A stretch of DNA of 64,000 nucleotides from Kordiimonas pumila (GTDB lineage Bacteria > Pseudomonadota > Alphaproteobacteria > Sphingomonadales > Kordiimonadaceae): positions 620,001-684,000 of the forward strand of contig NZ_CP061205.1 in assembly GCF_015240255.1 (NCBI RefSeq), written 5' to 3'. Shown here piece by piece: positions 54,922 through 63,210 of this stretch. The number at the start of each line of letters is the position of its first letter. Position 1 is the first letter of the stretch. Below the pieces are notes generated by a model. The model saw nothing but the letters and a program-made list of their open reading frames with translations, was not told the DNA's origin and did not search any database. Position numbers and translations under genes: made by a program.

Positions 54922-56325
54922 TTATTTGGCGATATTCAGCACTTTCATCTGTGTGAATTCGTCCAGTCCTTCCTGAGACTGCTCAACACCAATGCCAGAT
55001 TTTTTATAGCCGGCCATGGGTACATTTGGTGCAATGGTAACATGCTGGTTAATCCAGACGGTGCCGCTTTCAATGCGGTTTGCTATCTCGCAGGCTTTGG
55101 TAATATCAGGTGACCAAACCGAACCACCAAGGCCGTAGTCAGAGGCGTTCGCACGGCTGATGACATCGTCAATGTCTGAGAAGCTGATAACAGGCAGAAC
55201 GGGGCCAAACTGCTCTTCATCAACAATCTGGTGGCCGTCTTTTACATCACGCACAATTGTTGGCCTGATAAAATAGCCCTTCATATCCGGGATAGTGCCG
55301 CCCGCAATAATGGTACCGTCCTGACCAGCCTGTTTGATCATGGCCGATACCTTATCATATTGCATTCTGTTCTGGATTGGCCCTTGCGTGGTACCTTGCT
55401 TAAAGCCATCATCAACAACAGCACTATCTGCAATGGCGGCAAGCTCGTTGCACATGTCATCGTAGATTGTTTCGTGTACATAGGCGCGTTTGATGGCCAT
55501 GCATACCTGCCCGCCGTTCATGAAGGCGCCGCCGTAAATTTTCTGGGCAGTTTCCTTCACGTTTACATCATCAAGTACGATTGCAGCATCATTGCCGCCA
55601 AGCTCCAGCGTAAGCCTTTTCAGGGTATCAGCGCTGCTTGAAGCAATTTTTTTGCCTGTCGCTGTTGAGCCAGTGAAGGTTACTTTGGCAATGTCTGGGT
55701 GGCTTGTTAGAAGCGGCCCTAAATCATTATTGTCAGCAATAATATTGATAACCCCGGCCGGGAATATTTTCTGACACAGTTCACCAAACTTGAGCGTAGC
55801 GACAGGCGTAGTGGGAGCCGGTTTTATAATGATGGTGTTCCCGGTGATAACGGCAGGCCCCAGTTTCCAGCAGGCAACCAGCAGTGGGAAATTCCAAGGC
55901 ACAATACCTGCAACAACCCCAAGCGGTTCGCGGCGCGCTTCAATTCGGCAGGTTTCATCGTCCTGAATAACCCGGCTTGAGGGTGTGAGTGTTGCATAGT
56001 GGCGCAAATATCCTTCTGTCCATGCGACCTCGCCTTGTGCTTCCGGCAGAGGTTTACCTTGTTCGCTGGTTAGCAGGCGTGCCAATACGTCCGCATTTGC
56101 GGCCAGTGCATCGGCAAGCTCAAGCAATTTTGCGCGCCGGTGCTCTATGGGTGTTTTTGCCCACGCAGGGAACGCCTTTTTTGCAGCAGCGACAGCCTGA
56201 TTTGCCTGAGCTTCAGACGCCCAGGAAACCTGTGCAAACACGTCTTCAGTTGCTGGATTGATGACATCCAGTGTTTTATCTCCGTCGATCAGCTCCCCAC
56301 CGATCAATAGTTTATAGTCAGTCAT
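54922..56325 (-). CDS. NAD(P)+-dependent aldehyde dehydrogenase
   Basis: A 467-residue member of the ALDH superfamily. The oxyanion Asn is at about 145 (IVPWNFPLLVACWKLGPA), cofactor Lys at about 168 (IIIKPAPTTP), FTGSTATGK (Rossmann turn) is at about 217, the general base Glu about 241 (LELGGNDAAIV), and the catalytic Cys about 275 (GGQVCMAIKR). All key residues are present. The sequence belongs to the broad group of gamma-aminobutyraldehyde- and succinate-semialdehyde-type enzymes. In context it should oxidise the aldehyde released by the TTQ amine dehydrogenase. It lies between two acyl-CoA ligase genes, spaced 23 and 14 bp. Confidence 0.92.
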   Translation of the reverse strand: MTDYKLLIGGELIDGDKTLDVINPATEDVFAQVSWASEAQANQAVAAAKKAFPAWAKTPIEHRRAKLLELADALAANADVLARLLTSEQGKPLPEAQGEVAWTEGYLRHYATLTPSSRVIQDDETCRIEARREPLGVVAGIVPWNFPLLVACWKLGPAVITGNTIIIKPAPTTPVATLKFGELCQKIFPAGVINIIADNNDLGPLLTSHPDIAKVTFTGSTATGKKIASSSADTLKRLTLELGGNDAAIVLDDVNVKETAQKIYGGAFMNGGQVCMAIKRAYVHETIYDDMCNELAAIADSAVVDDGFKQGTTQGPIQNRMQYDKVSAMIKQAGQDGTIIAGGTIPDMKGYFIRPTIVRDVKDGHQIVDEEQFGPVLPVISFSDIDDVISRANASDYGLGGSVWSPDITKACEIANRIESGTVWINQHVTIAPNVPMAGYKKSGIGVEQSQEGLDEFTQMKVLNIAK

Positions 56326-56348
56326 AATACTTCCCTTCCCCTAGGGTT

Positions 56349-58043
56349 TTAGGCAGACTTCTGCTCTTTCACACCCAGTTCTTCCTTCATTGTTTCACGC
56401 ATAACAAATTTTTGAATTTTTCCGGTCACTGTCATGGGGAATGCTTCCACAATCCGTATATGACGCGGCACTTTATAGTGAGCGATTTGGTCCTTGCAGT
56501 AAGCAATAACCGCTTCTGGTTGCAGGGCTGCGCCCGGTTTTGGAATAATCCAGCAGCTTACTTCTTCGCCGTATTTTTCATCGGGTACACCAAAAACCTG
56601 CACATCCTGCACAGCGGGATGGCTGTATAAAAATTCTTCTATCTCACGCGGGTATATGTTTTCTCCGCCCCGAATGATCATGTCTTTCACGCGGCCTGTG
56701 ATATTCACATAGCCTTCTGTATCCATTACTGCCAAGTCGCCGGTGTGCATCCACCCTGCGGTGTCGATCGCCTCGCGGGTGCGGCTATCGTCGCCCCAGT
56801 AGCCTAACATTACGCTGTAGCCACGGGTGCACAGCTCGCCTTGTTCGCCGCGTTTTACAGTGTGGCCATCTGCATCAATAATTTTTACTTCAACATAGGG
56901 GTGAACCTGCCCCACCGTACTAACCCGTTTTTCGATTGAATCTGTCGTGGTGCTTTGCAGGCTAACGGGGCTGGTTTCTGTCATACCATAACAGATGGTA
57001 ACCTCTGCCATGTGCATATCGCCGATTACCCGCTTCATAATTTCAACCGGGCACGGCGACCCTGCCATCACGCCAGTTCTAAGGCTTGAAAGGTCGTAAT
57101 TTTTAAAATCAGGGTGGTCTAGTTCGGCAATAAACATGGTTGGCACACCGTATAGCCCAGTGCAGTGCTCAGTGTGCACTGCCTCTAGCACACTTTCCGG
57201 TGTAAAAGCCTCCCCGGGGAAAACCATGCATGCCCCATGGGTAATGCAGCCCATAACCCCCATAACCATGCCAAAACAGTGGTATAGCGGTACCGGTATG
57301 CAGAGAATATCTTCCTGTGTCAGGCGCTGCCGCTCGGCAACAAAAAAGCCATTATTCACAATATTATGGTGGGTTAGTGTTGCGCCTTTTGGGAAACCGG
57401 TTGTGCCACTGGTAAACTGAATGTTGACCGCATCATCGGGTTGCAGCATTGCAGCCCTTTCATGGAGCAGGGCATCTGACTGTACGGTTGCTTTTTCGGC
57501 GATTTGGTCAAAGCTCATAAAACCCGGTTTTGGATTACTGGAGATGGAAATGGCAAATTCAAGCTGTGGCAATTTTTGTGCTTTTAAAGCACCGGGTTTT
57601 GCATCAGATATTTCCGGCGCGATTTTTAGCAGCATGCTGGTGTAGTCAGAACTTTTAAACCTTTCTGCAAGTACAAGGGCCCGGCAGCCTGATTTATTGA
57701 GTGCATATTCAAGTTCGCTAGCCCTGTAGGCAGGGTTAAGGGTCACCAGAATAAGGCCAGCTTTGGCGCTGGCTAGCTGAATAATAACCCATTCAACACA
57801 GTTTGGGGCCCAAATGCCCACCCGGTCACCGGCATTAAGCCCAAGCGCTATAAGACCTGAGGCAGTTTTCTCTACGACAGACGCTAGTTCTGCGTAAGTC
57901 CAGCGAATATTTTGGTGTTTAACAATAAGGCCCAGTCTTTGGCCGTGGTGTGCAACAGTTTCATCCAGCATTGCACCAATGGTTTGATACTTTAGCGGCA
58001 CACTGCTGGTTCCGCACACATAACTATGCTGCTGTATCTGCAT
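56349..58043 (-). CDS. AMP-forming acyl-CoA ligase (FadD/ACSF2-like), amine operon
   Basis: The likely start is ATG 58043 (564 residues; GAGG six to nine bases upstream); an ATG four codons earlier at 58055 is in frame. Motifs: [22 protein letters not shown]-type P-loop at about 207-228, [39 protein letters not shown] (adenylate pocket), [42 protein letters not shown] (hinge/A8) and [14 protein letters not shown] (catalytic Lys). The family includes ACSF2 and FadD3-like ligases for medium-chain or branched acids. It follows the TonB receptor gene after a 14-bp inverted repeat. It sits upstream of the ALDH gene, so it may serve a different acid from the second ligase. Confidence 0.9.
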   Translation of the reverse strand: MQIQQHSYVCGTSSVPLKYQTIGAMLDETVAHHGQRLGLIVKHQNIRWTYAELASVVEKTASGLIALGLNAGDRVGIWAPNCVEWVIIQLASAKAGLILVTLNPAYRASELEYALNKSGCRALVLAERFKSSDYTSMLLKIAPEISDAKPGALKAQKLPQLEFAISISSNPKPGFMSFDQIAEKATVQSDALLHERAAMLQPDDAVNIQFTSGTTGFPKGATLTHHNIVNNGFFVAERQRLTQEDILCIPVPLYHCFGMVMGVMGCITHGACMVFPGEAFTPESVLEAVHTEHCTGLYGVPTMFIAELDHPDFKNYDLSSLRTGVMAGSPCPVEIMKRVIGDMHMAEVTICYGMTETSPVSLQSTTTDSIEKRVSTVGQVHPYVEVKIIDADGHTVKRGEQGELCTRGYSVMLGYWGDDSRTREAIDTAGWMHTGDLAVMDTEGYVNITGRVKDMIIRGGENIYPREIEEFLYSHPAVQDVQVFGVPDEKYGEEVSCWIIPKPGAALQPEAVIAYCKDQIAHYKVPRHIRIVEAFPMTVTGKIQKFVMRETMKEELGVKEQKSA

Positions 58044-58074
58044 TTTACGCCTCATGACAACTAAAACTATAAGT

Positions 58075-58115
58075 ATAACCCGGTTCTCCTTAATGTCCCC
58101 TGAGAACCGGGTTAT
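58075..58115 (-). repeat. Perfect 14-bp inverted repeat between receptor and ligase genes
   Basis: ATAACCCGGTTCTC (58075-58088) and GAGAACCGGGTTAT (58102-58115) are exact complements with a 13-base loop. On the minus-strand transcript it lies seven bases after the TonB receptor stop. There is no T run, and AAGGAG lies at the loop/stem edge. It could set differential expression inside the operon through partial termination, processing or stability. Confidence 0.8.
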
Positions 58116-58121
58116 GGGGGG

Positions 58122-60455
58122 TTAGAAACTATAGCTTAAGTTAACACCCCAAGTACGTGGGCGGCCATAATATTGTTCTATCATGCCAAAGAAAACGCCA
58201 CCGTTATCTATGTTGCCTGACAGGTCAAACGTTTGAACGGTATATTCAGCGTCTGTTATGTTGTTCACAAAGAACCGCAGGCTCCAGTTATCTTCTTCAG
58301 GGATCCATGTGATAGAGGCATTGGCGATCGTATAGCCTTTTTCAGTGGAAGCTGGTGATTCGATAAGTGCAAAGAAATGTTCGCTTCTATACTGAGCATC
58401 TGCTTGGAAGGCGAGATAGCCGCTGCCAACAGGCACTTCGTACCGAACAAGGCCGTTCAGGTTCCATTTTGGTGTTTGCACAGGTGTTAGTGTTTGGCCG
58501 GGTGCGGCTGCAGCCACAACGCCGAGCGGCGTATCAACATCAAAGGTAACACCAGGGATGTTATTTACTTCAGCATCAATGAAGCCAACGCCAAACAGCA
58601 TATCAAGCCCCTGTGCCGGTGATGTTTGATACTCAACCTCGAAGCCTTTTGATTTACAATCGGCGTTCAGGGTGAAGGTATCAAGCCCTACAATGGAGAA
58701 TGCCTGACAGTGGTTATAATCATAGTAGTAGCTGGCCACATTCAGGCGGCTTGTTCTGTTAATGCTCCACTTCATGCCCACTTCAAAAGCGTCGAGTTTT
58801 TCAGGGCCGTAGTTCATGAACTGGTCGGTAACCAGCACATCTGTTGGCAGGAGCGGCGCGTTAAAGCCGCCTGATTTTACACCCCGGTTCCAGCTTGCAT
58901 ACAGCAGCATGTCGTCATTTGGTGTGAAATCAAGCTGCACACGAGCAGACCAGTTGCCGTCGTTTCGCTCGCCGCTGTAGGGTAGAACAGCATCGCCAAT
59001 TTCCACTGTCGCGGGGTCTGAGCCACTGACCAGTGTATCAGGGAAAGCCACCAGAATATCGCGGTAATCATGGGTTTTGTTTTCGTCAATCCAGCGAATG
59101 CCAGCGGTGAGTGCAAACTCTTCATTAAAGGCATATGTTGCCTGCCCAAACAGGGACCAGCTTTTTGTTTTGGTTGTGTAGGGGTTTAATAGGCCGTTTG
59201 TACCACCAAGGTCAGCGGGTGTTACACCGAAGGCAACGGGCAGGAAGTCATCAAACCAGCCGGGTGAATAGGTACCGTTACTATCGCTGATGTTGAGGTC
59301 TAGATAATAGAAACCTGTTACCCAGTTGAAATTGTCTGTGCCGCCAGAAAGCCGTAACTCTTGCGAGAACTGCTCTACGTCGGTTGTCAGGAAAAAGTTA
59401 AAATAGTTAACCGGTGATGCGTCTGAATCTTCAATATAGTCACGCTTCACTTGCTGATAATCAGTAATGCTAGTGAGTTTTATATCGCCGATTTGCCAAT
59501 TGATAGTGGCTGACAGGCCTTTTGTTGACAGGTCATTCCGCCCGGCAAAATCATAATCACCGGCATAAACATCACCGTCAGTATCATTATAGCCACCCAG
59601 GTTTGAGTTAGGCTCGGTTGGTGTTGGTGTGGCGTCTGGGTTAATGGCTGAAACATACTCAAAGAAACCGGTGCGGATATCCTGCGAGCCGTATCTGGCA
59701 TTCAACAGCAGGTCGAAGTCTTCATTTGGTGTATAGAGAAGCTGTACCCGGCCTGCAAATTCGTTCGCGTTATTCAGATCGGCATTGGGGTTAACGCGGT
59801 TTTCTATGTAGCCGCCGCCTTGATGTGTGGCAAGCGATACGCGCATGGCCAGCGTGTCTGACAGCGGTATGTTAACAGCGCCTTCCGCTTTAACTCGGTC
59901 AAAGCTACCATAGGTAATGCTACCATAGCCTTCAAATTCGTCTTTTGGTTTTTCTGAAATATAGTGCACAAGGCCACCTGTGGCGTTACGGCCAAACAAG
60001 GTACCTTGCGGCCCACGTAGCACCTCAACACGTGCCATGTCAAACAGCATAAAACCAGCACCAGACATCTGGCTGATATAAACTTCGTCAACATAAATGG
60101 CGATTGGGCTTTCCACATTTGTGGTGAAATCACTATTGGAAACACCACGAATACCAATGGCATAGTTTGCCTCGCCGTTTGGCTGAATAGTGCTGACGCC
60201 AGGGGCAAGAGCTGTTACTTCCTGCGCGTTTGTATAGCCAAGGCGTTTCATTTGTTCGCCGCTTAAAGCGGTTATGGCAATCCCTACGTCTTGTTGGCTT
60301 TGCTCGCGTTTTTGTGCCGTTACAACAATCTCTTCAAACAGGTTGCCACGCTGCTTTGTTTCATTTTCTTGTGCATGGGCACTAAAGGCAACTGCTGGGC
60401 ATAAAGCCACTAGGCCACATGTTGTTAACCACTTCCTTTTGTTTGACAGTACCAT
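58122..60455 (-). CDS. TonB-dependent receptor inside the amine dehydrogenase operon
   Basis: A 777-residue receptor with a signal peptide (to about FSAHAQ-ENE). The TonB box/plug start is FEEIVVTAQKREQSQQDVGIAITALSG. The plug contains AQEVTALAPGVSTIQ, IGIRGVSNSDF, AIYVDEVYIS and RVEVLRGPQGTLFGRNATGGLVHYIS (residues about 40-175), and the barrel ends TWGVNLSYSF. The barrel has DTDGDVYAGDYDFAGR, a Ca-loop-like insertion shared with the 23.9-26.1 kb receptor. It lies 21 bp after the second cytochrome gene and 78 bp before the ligase gene. The operon context suggests import of the amine substrate or of a bulky precursor; that is inference. Confidence 0.92.
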   Translation of the reverse strand: MVLSNKRKWLTTCGLVALCPAVAFSAHAQENETKQRGNLFEEIVVTAQKREQSQQDVGIAITALSGEQMKRLGYTNAQEVTALAPGVSTIQPNGEANYAIGIRGVSNSDFTTNVESPIAIYVDEVYISQMSGAGFMLFDMARVEVLRGPQGTLFGRNATGGLVHYISEKPKDEFEGYGSITYGSFDRVKAEGAVNIPLSDTLAMRVSLATHQGGGYIENRVNPNADLNNANEFAGRVQLLYTPNEDFDLLLNARYGSQDIRTGFFEYVSAINPDATPTPTEPNSNLGGYNDTDGDVYAGDYDFAGRNDLSTKGLSATINWQIGDIKLTSITDYQQVKRDYIEDSDASPVNYFNFFLTTDVEQFSQELRLSGGTDNFNWVTGFYYLDLNISDSNGTYSPGWFDDFLPVAFGVTPADLGGTNGLLNPYTTKTKSWSLFGQATYAFNEEFALTAGIRWIDENKTHDYRDILVAFPDTLVSGSDPATVEIGDAVLPYSGERNDGNWSARVQLDFTPNDDMLLYASWNRGVKSGGFNAPLLPTDVLVTDQFMNYGPEKLDAFEVGMKWSINRTSRLNVASYYYDYNHCQAFSIVGLDTFTLNADCKSKGFEVEYQTSPAQGLDMLFGVGFIDAEVNNIPGVTFDVDTPLGVVAAAAPGQTLTPVQTPKWNLNGLVRYEVPVGSGYLAFQADAQYRSEHFFALIESPASTEKGYTIANASITWIPEEDNWSLRFFVNNITDAEYTVQTFDLSGNIDNGGVFFGMIEQYYGRPRTWGVNLSYSF

Positions 60456-60476
60456 ACCATCTCTCCCTGAGTTGTT

Positions 60477-60962
60477 TTATCGTTGGTCGTCCAGCCCCTC
60501 TCCAGAGGCTATTTTTGTGCTGTAACTGTCTGGGTGGGGCTTTGGCCCTTCAAATTTTTCAATCAGTGCAGCACGGGTGGTGGCAGCTTCATCCATAAGC
60601 GCAGCTTTGCGAAGGGATCCGACCTCTTTGCCCGAGTATGGCTTGAAGTCTGCCGGTAAATCATCTTTGTCATATTCAACCAGTAACCAGTTTAGTAACG
60701 CTGCCAGTTCTTCATCGTTTACAGGGGCATAGGCGGCGCCGGGAACTTGGACCAGATACTCTCTGCCACCCTCAACGCTCAGAAACCGGGCAACAACACC
60801 GCGCATATCTGGTGCGCCCCCCTCTGACCCGGAAGCATCTGCCTGATGGCAGCCTTGACAGTTCATTTTCCAGTCAAATTCAGCCTTCAGTGCTTCCCGG
60901 CCTTCTGAGAATGCAGGCACGGTAAAAGCGGCCAATAACCCTAAAACCGGAATAAGTTTCAT
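60477..60962 (-). CDS. Monohaem c-type cytochrome (second of two)
   Basis: A 161-residue periplasmic protein with a signal peptide (residues 1-19, VLGLLAAFTVPAFS). A single haem site CQGCH is at residues 35-39. A likely axial Met is in GGAPDMRGV. EYLVQVPGAAYAPVNDEELAALLNWLL is the class I C-terminal helix region. The polar tail of about 60 residues after this helix is longer than usual. It is not the dihaem MauG type. It starts immediately after the stop codon of the first cytochrome gene, so they are translated together. Expected role is to pass electrons from the amine dehydrogenase or its partner to the respiratory chain. Confidence 0.9.
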   Translation of the reverse strand: MKLIPVLGLLAAFTVPAFSEGREALKAEFDWKMNCQGCHQADASGSEGGAPDMRGVVARFLSVEGGREYLVQVPGAAYAPVNDEELAALLNWLLVEYDKDDLPADFKPYSGKEVGSLRKAALMDEAATTRAALIEKFEGPKPHPDSYSTKIASGEGLDDQR

Positions 60963-61451
60963 TTACCCCTCTCCGTCCGTAGCCACCAGTTTCTGGCGCC
61001 TTTTGGAAAGCTCCTGAGCTGAAACTTTTGGTTCTGCTGTTTTTATGGCCTGTACTTCTTCAATGGTGAAGGGGCTATGGTCAGGCTTTTCTTCGTGCAG
61101 GTCAGATTGAATATAATTTAAAACAGCGGCAATGCCGTCGTTTTTTAAAGCCTTGCCTTGTGCAGGCATAAAACCCCGGTAGGTAACGCCGTTAACAGTA
61201 ATAGCGCCTGCTAGCCCGTGGCTGAGAACTTGTACCAGGTAGGCCCGTCCTTCCTCAGATGTGTAAAAACTTGAAAGCCGGTTTTTCAAGGGAGGAAACG
61301 CACCGGGCACCCCCTCGCCCGTAGGCAGGTGGCAAGCCGCGCAGCGCTTATAAAGCTTTGCTCCATCAGGTGCGGTATCATCAGCAAAAACAGGGCTGAT
61401 CATACCAAGCACCAAACCCGCAGAAACACATACAGCCGTTAAAACACGCAT
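60963..61451 (-). CDS. Monohaem c-type cytochrome (first of two)
   Basis: I choose ATG 61451 (162 residues; MRVLTAVCVSAGLVLG) over the in-frame TTG at 61469, since GAGGGG lies ten bases upstream and the signal peptide then begins properly. The signal peptide ends SPVFA-DD. The haem site CAACH is at residues 37-41, and the axial Met is probably in YRGFMPAQGKALKNDGIAAVLNYIQ, which is the class I C-terminal pattern. The ribosome site overlaps the end of the TTQ subunit gene 7 bp away. In known TTQ systems a copper protein or a cytochrome takes electrons; no copper protein gene is present here, so this cytochrome may be the direct acceptor. Confidence 0.88.
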   Translation of the reverse strand: MRVLTAVCVSAGLVLGMISPVFADDTAPDGAKLYKRCAACHLPTGEGVPGAFPPLKNRLSSFYTSEEGRAYLVQVLSHGLAGAITVNGVTYRGFMPAQGKALKNDGIAAVLNYIQSDLHEEKPDHSPFTIEEVQAIKTAEPKVSAQELSKRRQKLVATDGEG

Positions 61452-61458
61452 TGGTACG

Positions 61459-62016
61459 TTACCCCTCAAGGGCTGTGCCGATGATCACGGCAGTTGAGCA
61501 AGTGTAAACGGCGCTTTCAGTACCAAGGCACCAGTTTGTATCATTGTTTGCTTGTGGACGCGCCATTGGCTTGTCTGACTCGTTCCTGTTACACAGGCAC
61601 CGACCACAACTGCTTTTGCCGCAACAGTCATTGTAGGAAATAATATAATTGATGCCGTCTGCCGGGTTTTGACAGGTGCCAATCCATGTAATGGGAGACA
61701 TCTCTGTACCGGGCGGGCAAGCATTTTGTGACCCGCCGCAGCAACTGCACAAAAAGCCGTCAATCGCACAGTAGCGCCAATAGTCGCAGCTTGATGGGTC
61801 ACCGGGATCTTGCGGGTTTCCGGTAGACTGCTCCCCAACACCGGGATAGCCGTTGCCTTTTGTGCTTGAACCATCAGACGCACGTGCAACCGGTAATAAT
61901 GGAATACTGGCACTGCCAACAAGCATGGCACCAAACACCCCTAGAAAACCCCGGCGCGACGACTGGTTTGCCAGCGTGCGAGACATAAATTCAACAGTAC
62001 GGTCAAATTTTTTCAT
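61459..62016 (-). CDS. Amine dehydrogenase small subunit with TTQ cofactor
   Basis: A 185-residue periplasmic subunit. A twin-arginine export signal is SSRRGFLGVFGAM (residues about 19-31). The mature part has the Cys-rich pattern of MauA/AauA: CDYWRYCAIDGFLCSCCGGS, CPPGTEMS, SYNDCCGKSSCGRCLC. The two Trp residues that form tryptophan tryptophylquinone are Trp111 (PITWIGTC) and Trp162 (NDTNWCLG), and the Asp needed for TTQ formation and catalysis is Asp130 (SYNDCCG). The family oxidises primary amines to aldehydes and ammonia. Whether this one is methylamine- or aromatic-amine-specific cannot be read by eye; the gene order B-E-D-A without mauF resembles the aau (aromatic amine) cluster. Confidence 0.92.
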   Translation of the reverse strand: MKKFDRTVEFMSRTLANQSSRRGFLGVFGAMLVGSASIPLLPVARASDGSSTKGNGYPGVGEQSTGNPQDPGDPSSCDYWRYCAIDGFLCSCCGGSQNACPPGTEMSPITWIGTCQNPADGINYIISYNDCCGKSSCGRCLCNRNESDKPMARPQANNDTNWCLGTESAVYTCSTAVIIGTALEG

Positions 62017-62065
62017 TTTCTTACTTCCCTGTTTTCAACCATGTCAGAACTTGTTGCCAAGCCTG

Positions 62066-62671
62066 TTATCCTTGTTGTTCCATTGCCTTGCGTTTCATGA
62101 AGTCCTGAATAGAGGCAACACCCCGTTCTTTTGCTTCAACAAGGCTTTCCAGATGCTCGCGCGAGTTTACAAGGCCCAGCGACGCCACCTTGCCGGTTTC
62201 ATCAATCAATACCGCATAAGGTAATTTTGATACCCCGAATGCCCGGCCAAGCTGCTCTGACAGTACATAACGGGCAGGGTCGAGTTTTTCAGCCTTAACA
62301 AGCTCCATATGGGCTTTTTCAGCACCGTCGCTTGCGAGTGTAATATCAAGCCAATTATGTTCTTTTGCTTCAAACGAGCGGATCGTTGGCAGAAGGGTTT
62401 TGCAAACAGGGCAATCGGGCGACATGAAAAATAACAGGTCGCTTTTACCGTTTTTGTTTTTCCCGAACATGTAGGACGTGCCGTCCAATGCTGTGACAGG
62501 CACATCAGCAACTGTGTCGCCTGCCCGTATTTTCTGGTTCATGGCAAGGGCACCTGCTGGCGCCAGCCTTTCATGCAGAAGCCCAACCTGCCGGATAAGC
62601 GCAAGGCAAACGAGCGATAGGCCAACAACCACAAGCCAAAGCAGAATTTGCGAAACATAAACTGTTGTCAT
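62066..62671 (-). CDS. mauD: MauD-like disulfide oxidoreductase for TTQ subunit maturation
   Basis: A 201-residue protein anchored by one N-terminal membrane segment (residues about 8-28). A periplasmic thioredoxin-like domain carries MSPDCPVCKTLLPTIR with Cys87 and Cys90. The VSKLPYAVLIDETGKV stretch holds the cis-Pro. MauD helps form or shuffle the six disulfides of the TTQ small subunit in Paracoccus. Its ATG overlaps the mauE stop codon by one base, so translation is coupled. The small-subunit gene follows 49 bp later. Confidence 0.9.
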   Translation of the reverse strand: MTTVYVSQILLWLVVVGLSLVCLALIRQVGLLHERLAPAGALAMNQKIRAGDTVADVPVTALDGTSYMFGKNKNGKSDLLFFMSPDCPVCKTLLPTIRSFEAKEHNWLDITLASDGAEKAHMELVKAEKLDPARYVLSEQLGRAFGVSKLPYAVLIDETGKVASLGLVNSREHLESLVEAKERGVASIQDFMKRKAMEQQG

Positions 62672-63201
62672 TACGAATGCCTCCGGTGTTGAAAACTGGG
62701 CAGTGCAAGCAGTGCCTCAAGCGTTGCGTACAGGGCGAGCAGTGCTGCCACAGAGAAAAAAATGTTCATGCCGTCGAACCAGCCAAGAGCCCGCGTGGTT
62801 TGGGGTGCTGCCGCAACGAGAGCGGCAACCAGCAGAATGCCATTACGTATCAGCATAAAAGGGTGCGCTGACGTTTTGGCTTTGCCCCAGTTGCAGCCAC
62901 AGTCAAATGGGTTGGATGATTGTGTTAGAGCAACCATCATTAAGGCTGCATACAATACCATTAGGCCGAGTGCTGCCAGTGCAGCACTGTATGAAATAAC
63001 AGGCACCAGCAAGGCAATAGCAATGGCAGCCTCACTGAAAGGTACGCCGTACGCCAAGGGCCGTGATAGGGCATTTGGTATAAGGCTGAAACCTTTAAGG
63101 GCAGTTTCAAATGTGCCGAGACTGTTCAGCTTTTTCAGAGCGCCGATTGCAAGAACCGCCGCTAGAAAAAGCTTTGCTGATATGACAAGAACCAGATCCA
63201 T
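62671..63201 (-). CDS. mauE: MauE-like membrane protein
   Basis: A 176-residue integral membrane protein with four to five hydrophobic segments. It is of the DoxX/MauE-type fold, with the characteristic ALKKLNSLGTFETALKGFSLIPNALSRPLAYGVPFSEAAIAIALL and a conserved Cys pair in NPFDCGCNWGKAKTSAHPFMLIRNGILL. MauE is required together with MauD for correct disulfide formation of the small subunit, perhaps by passing oxidising equivalents across the membrane like DsbB. It lies nine bases after the large-subunit gene and overlaps mauD by one base. Confidence 0.9.
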   Translation of the reverse strand: MDLVLVISAKLFLAAVLAIGALKKLNSLGTFETALKGFSLIPNALSRPLAYGVPFSEAAIAIALLVPVISYSAALAALGLMVLYAALMMVALTQSSNPFDCGCNWGKAKTSAHPFMLIRNGILLVAALVAAAPQTTRALGWFDGMNIFFSVAALLALYATLEALLALPSFQHRRHS

Positions 63202-63210
63202 GGCCCGCCC

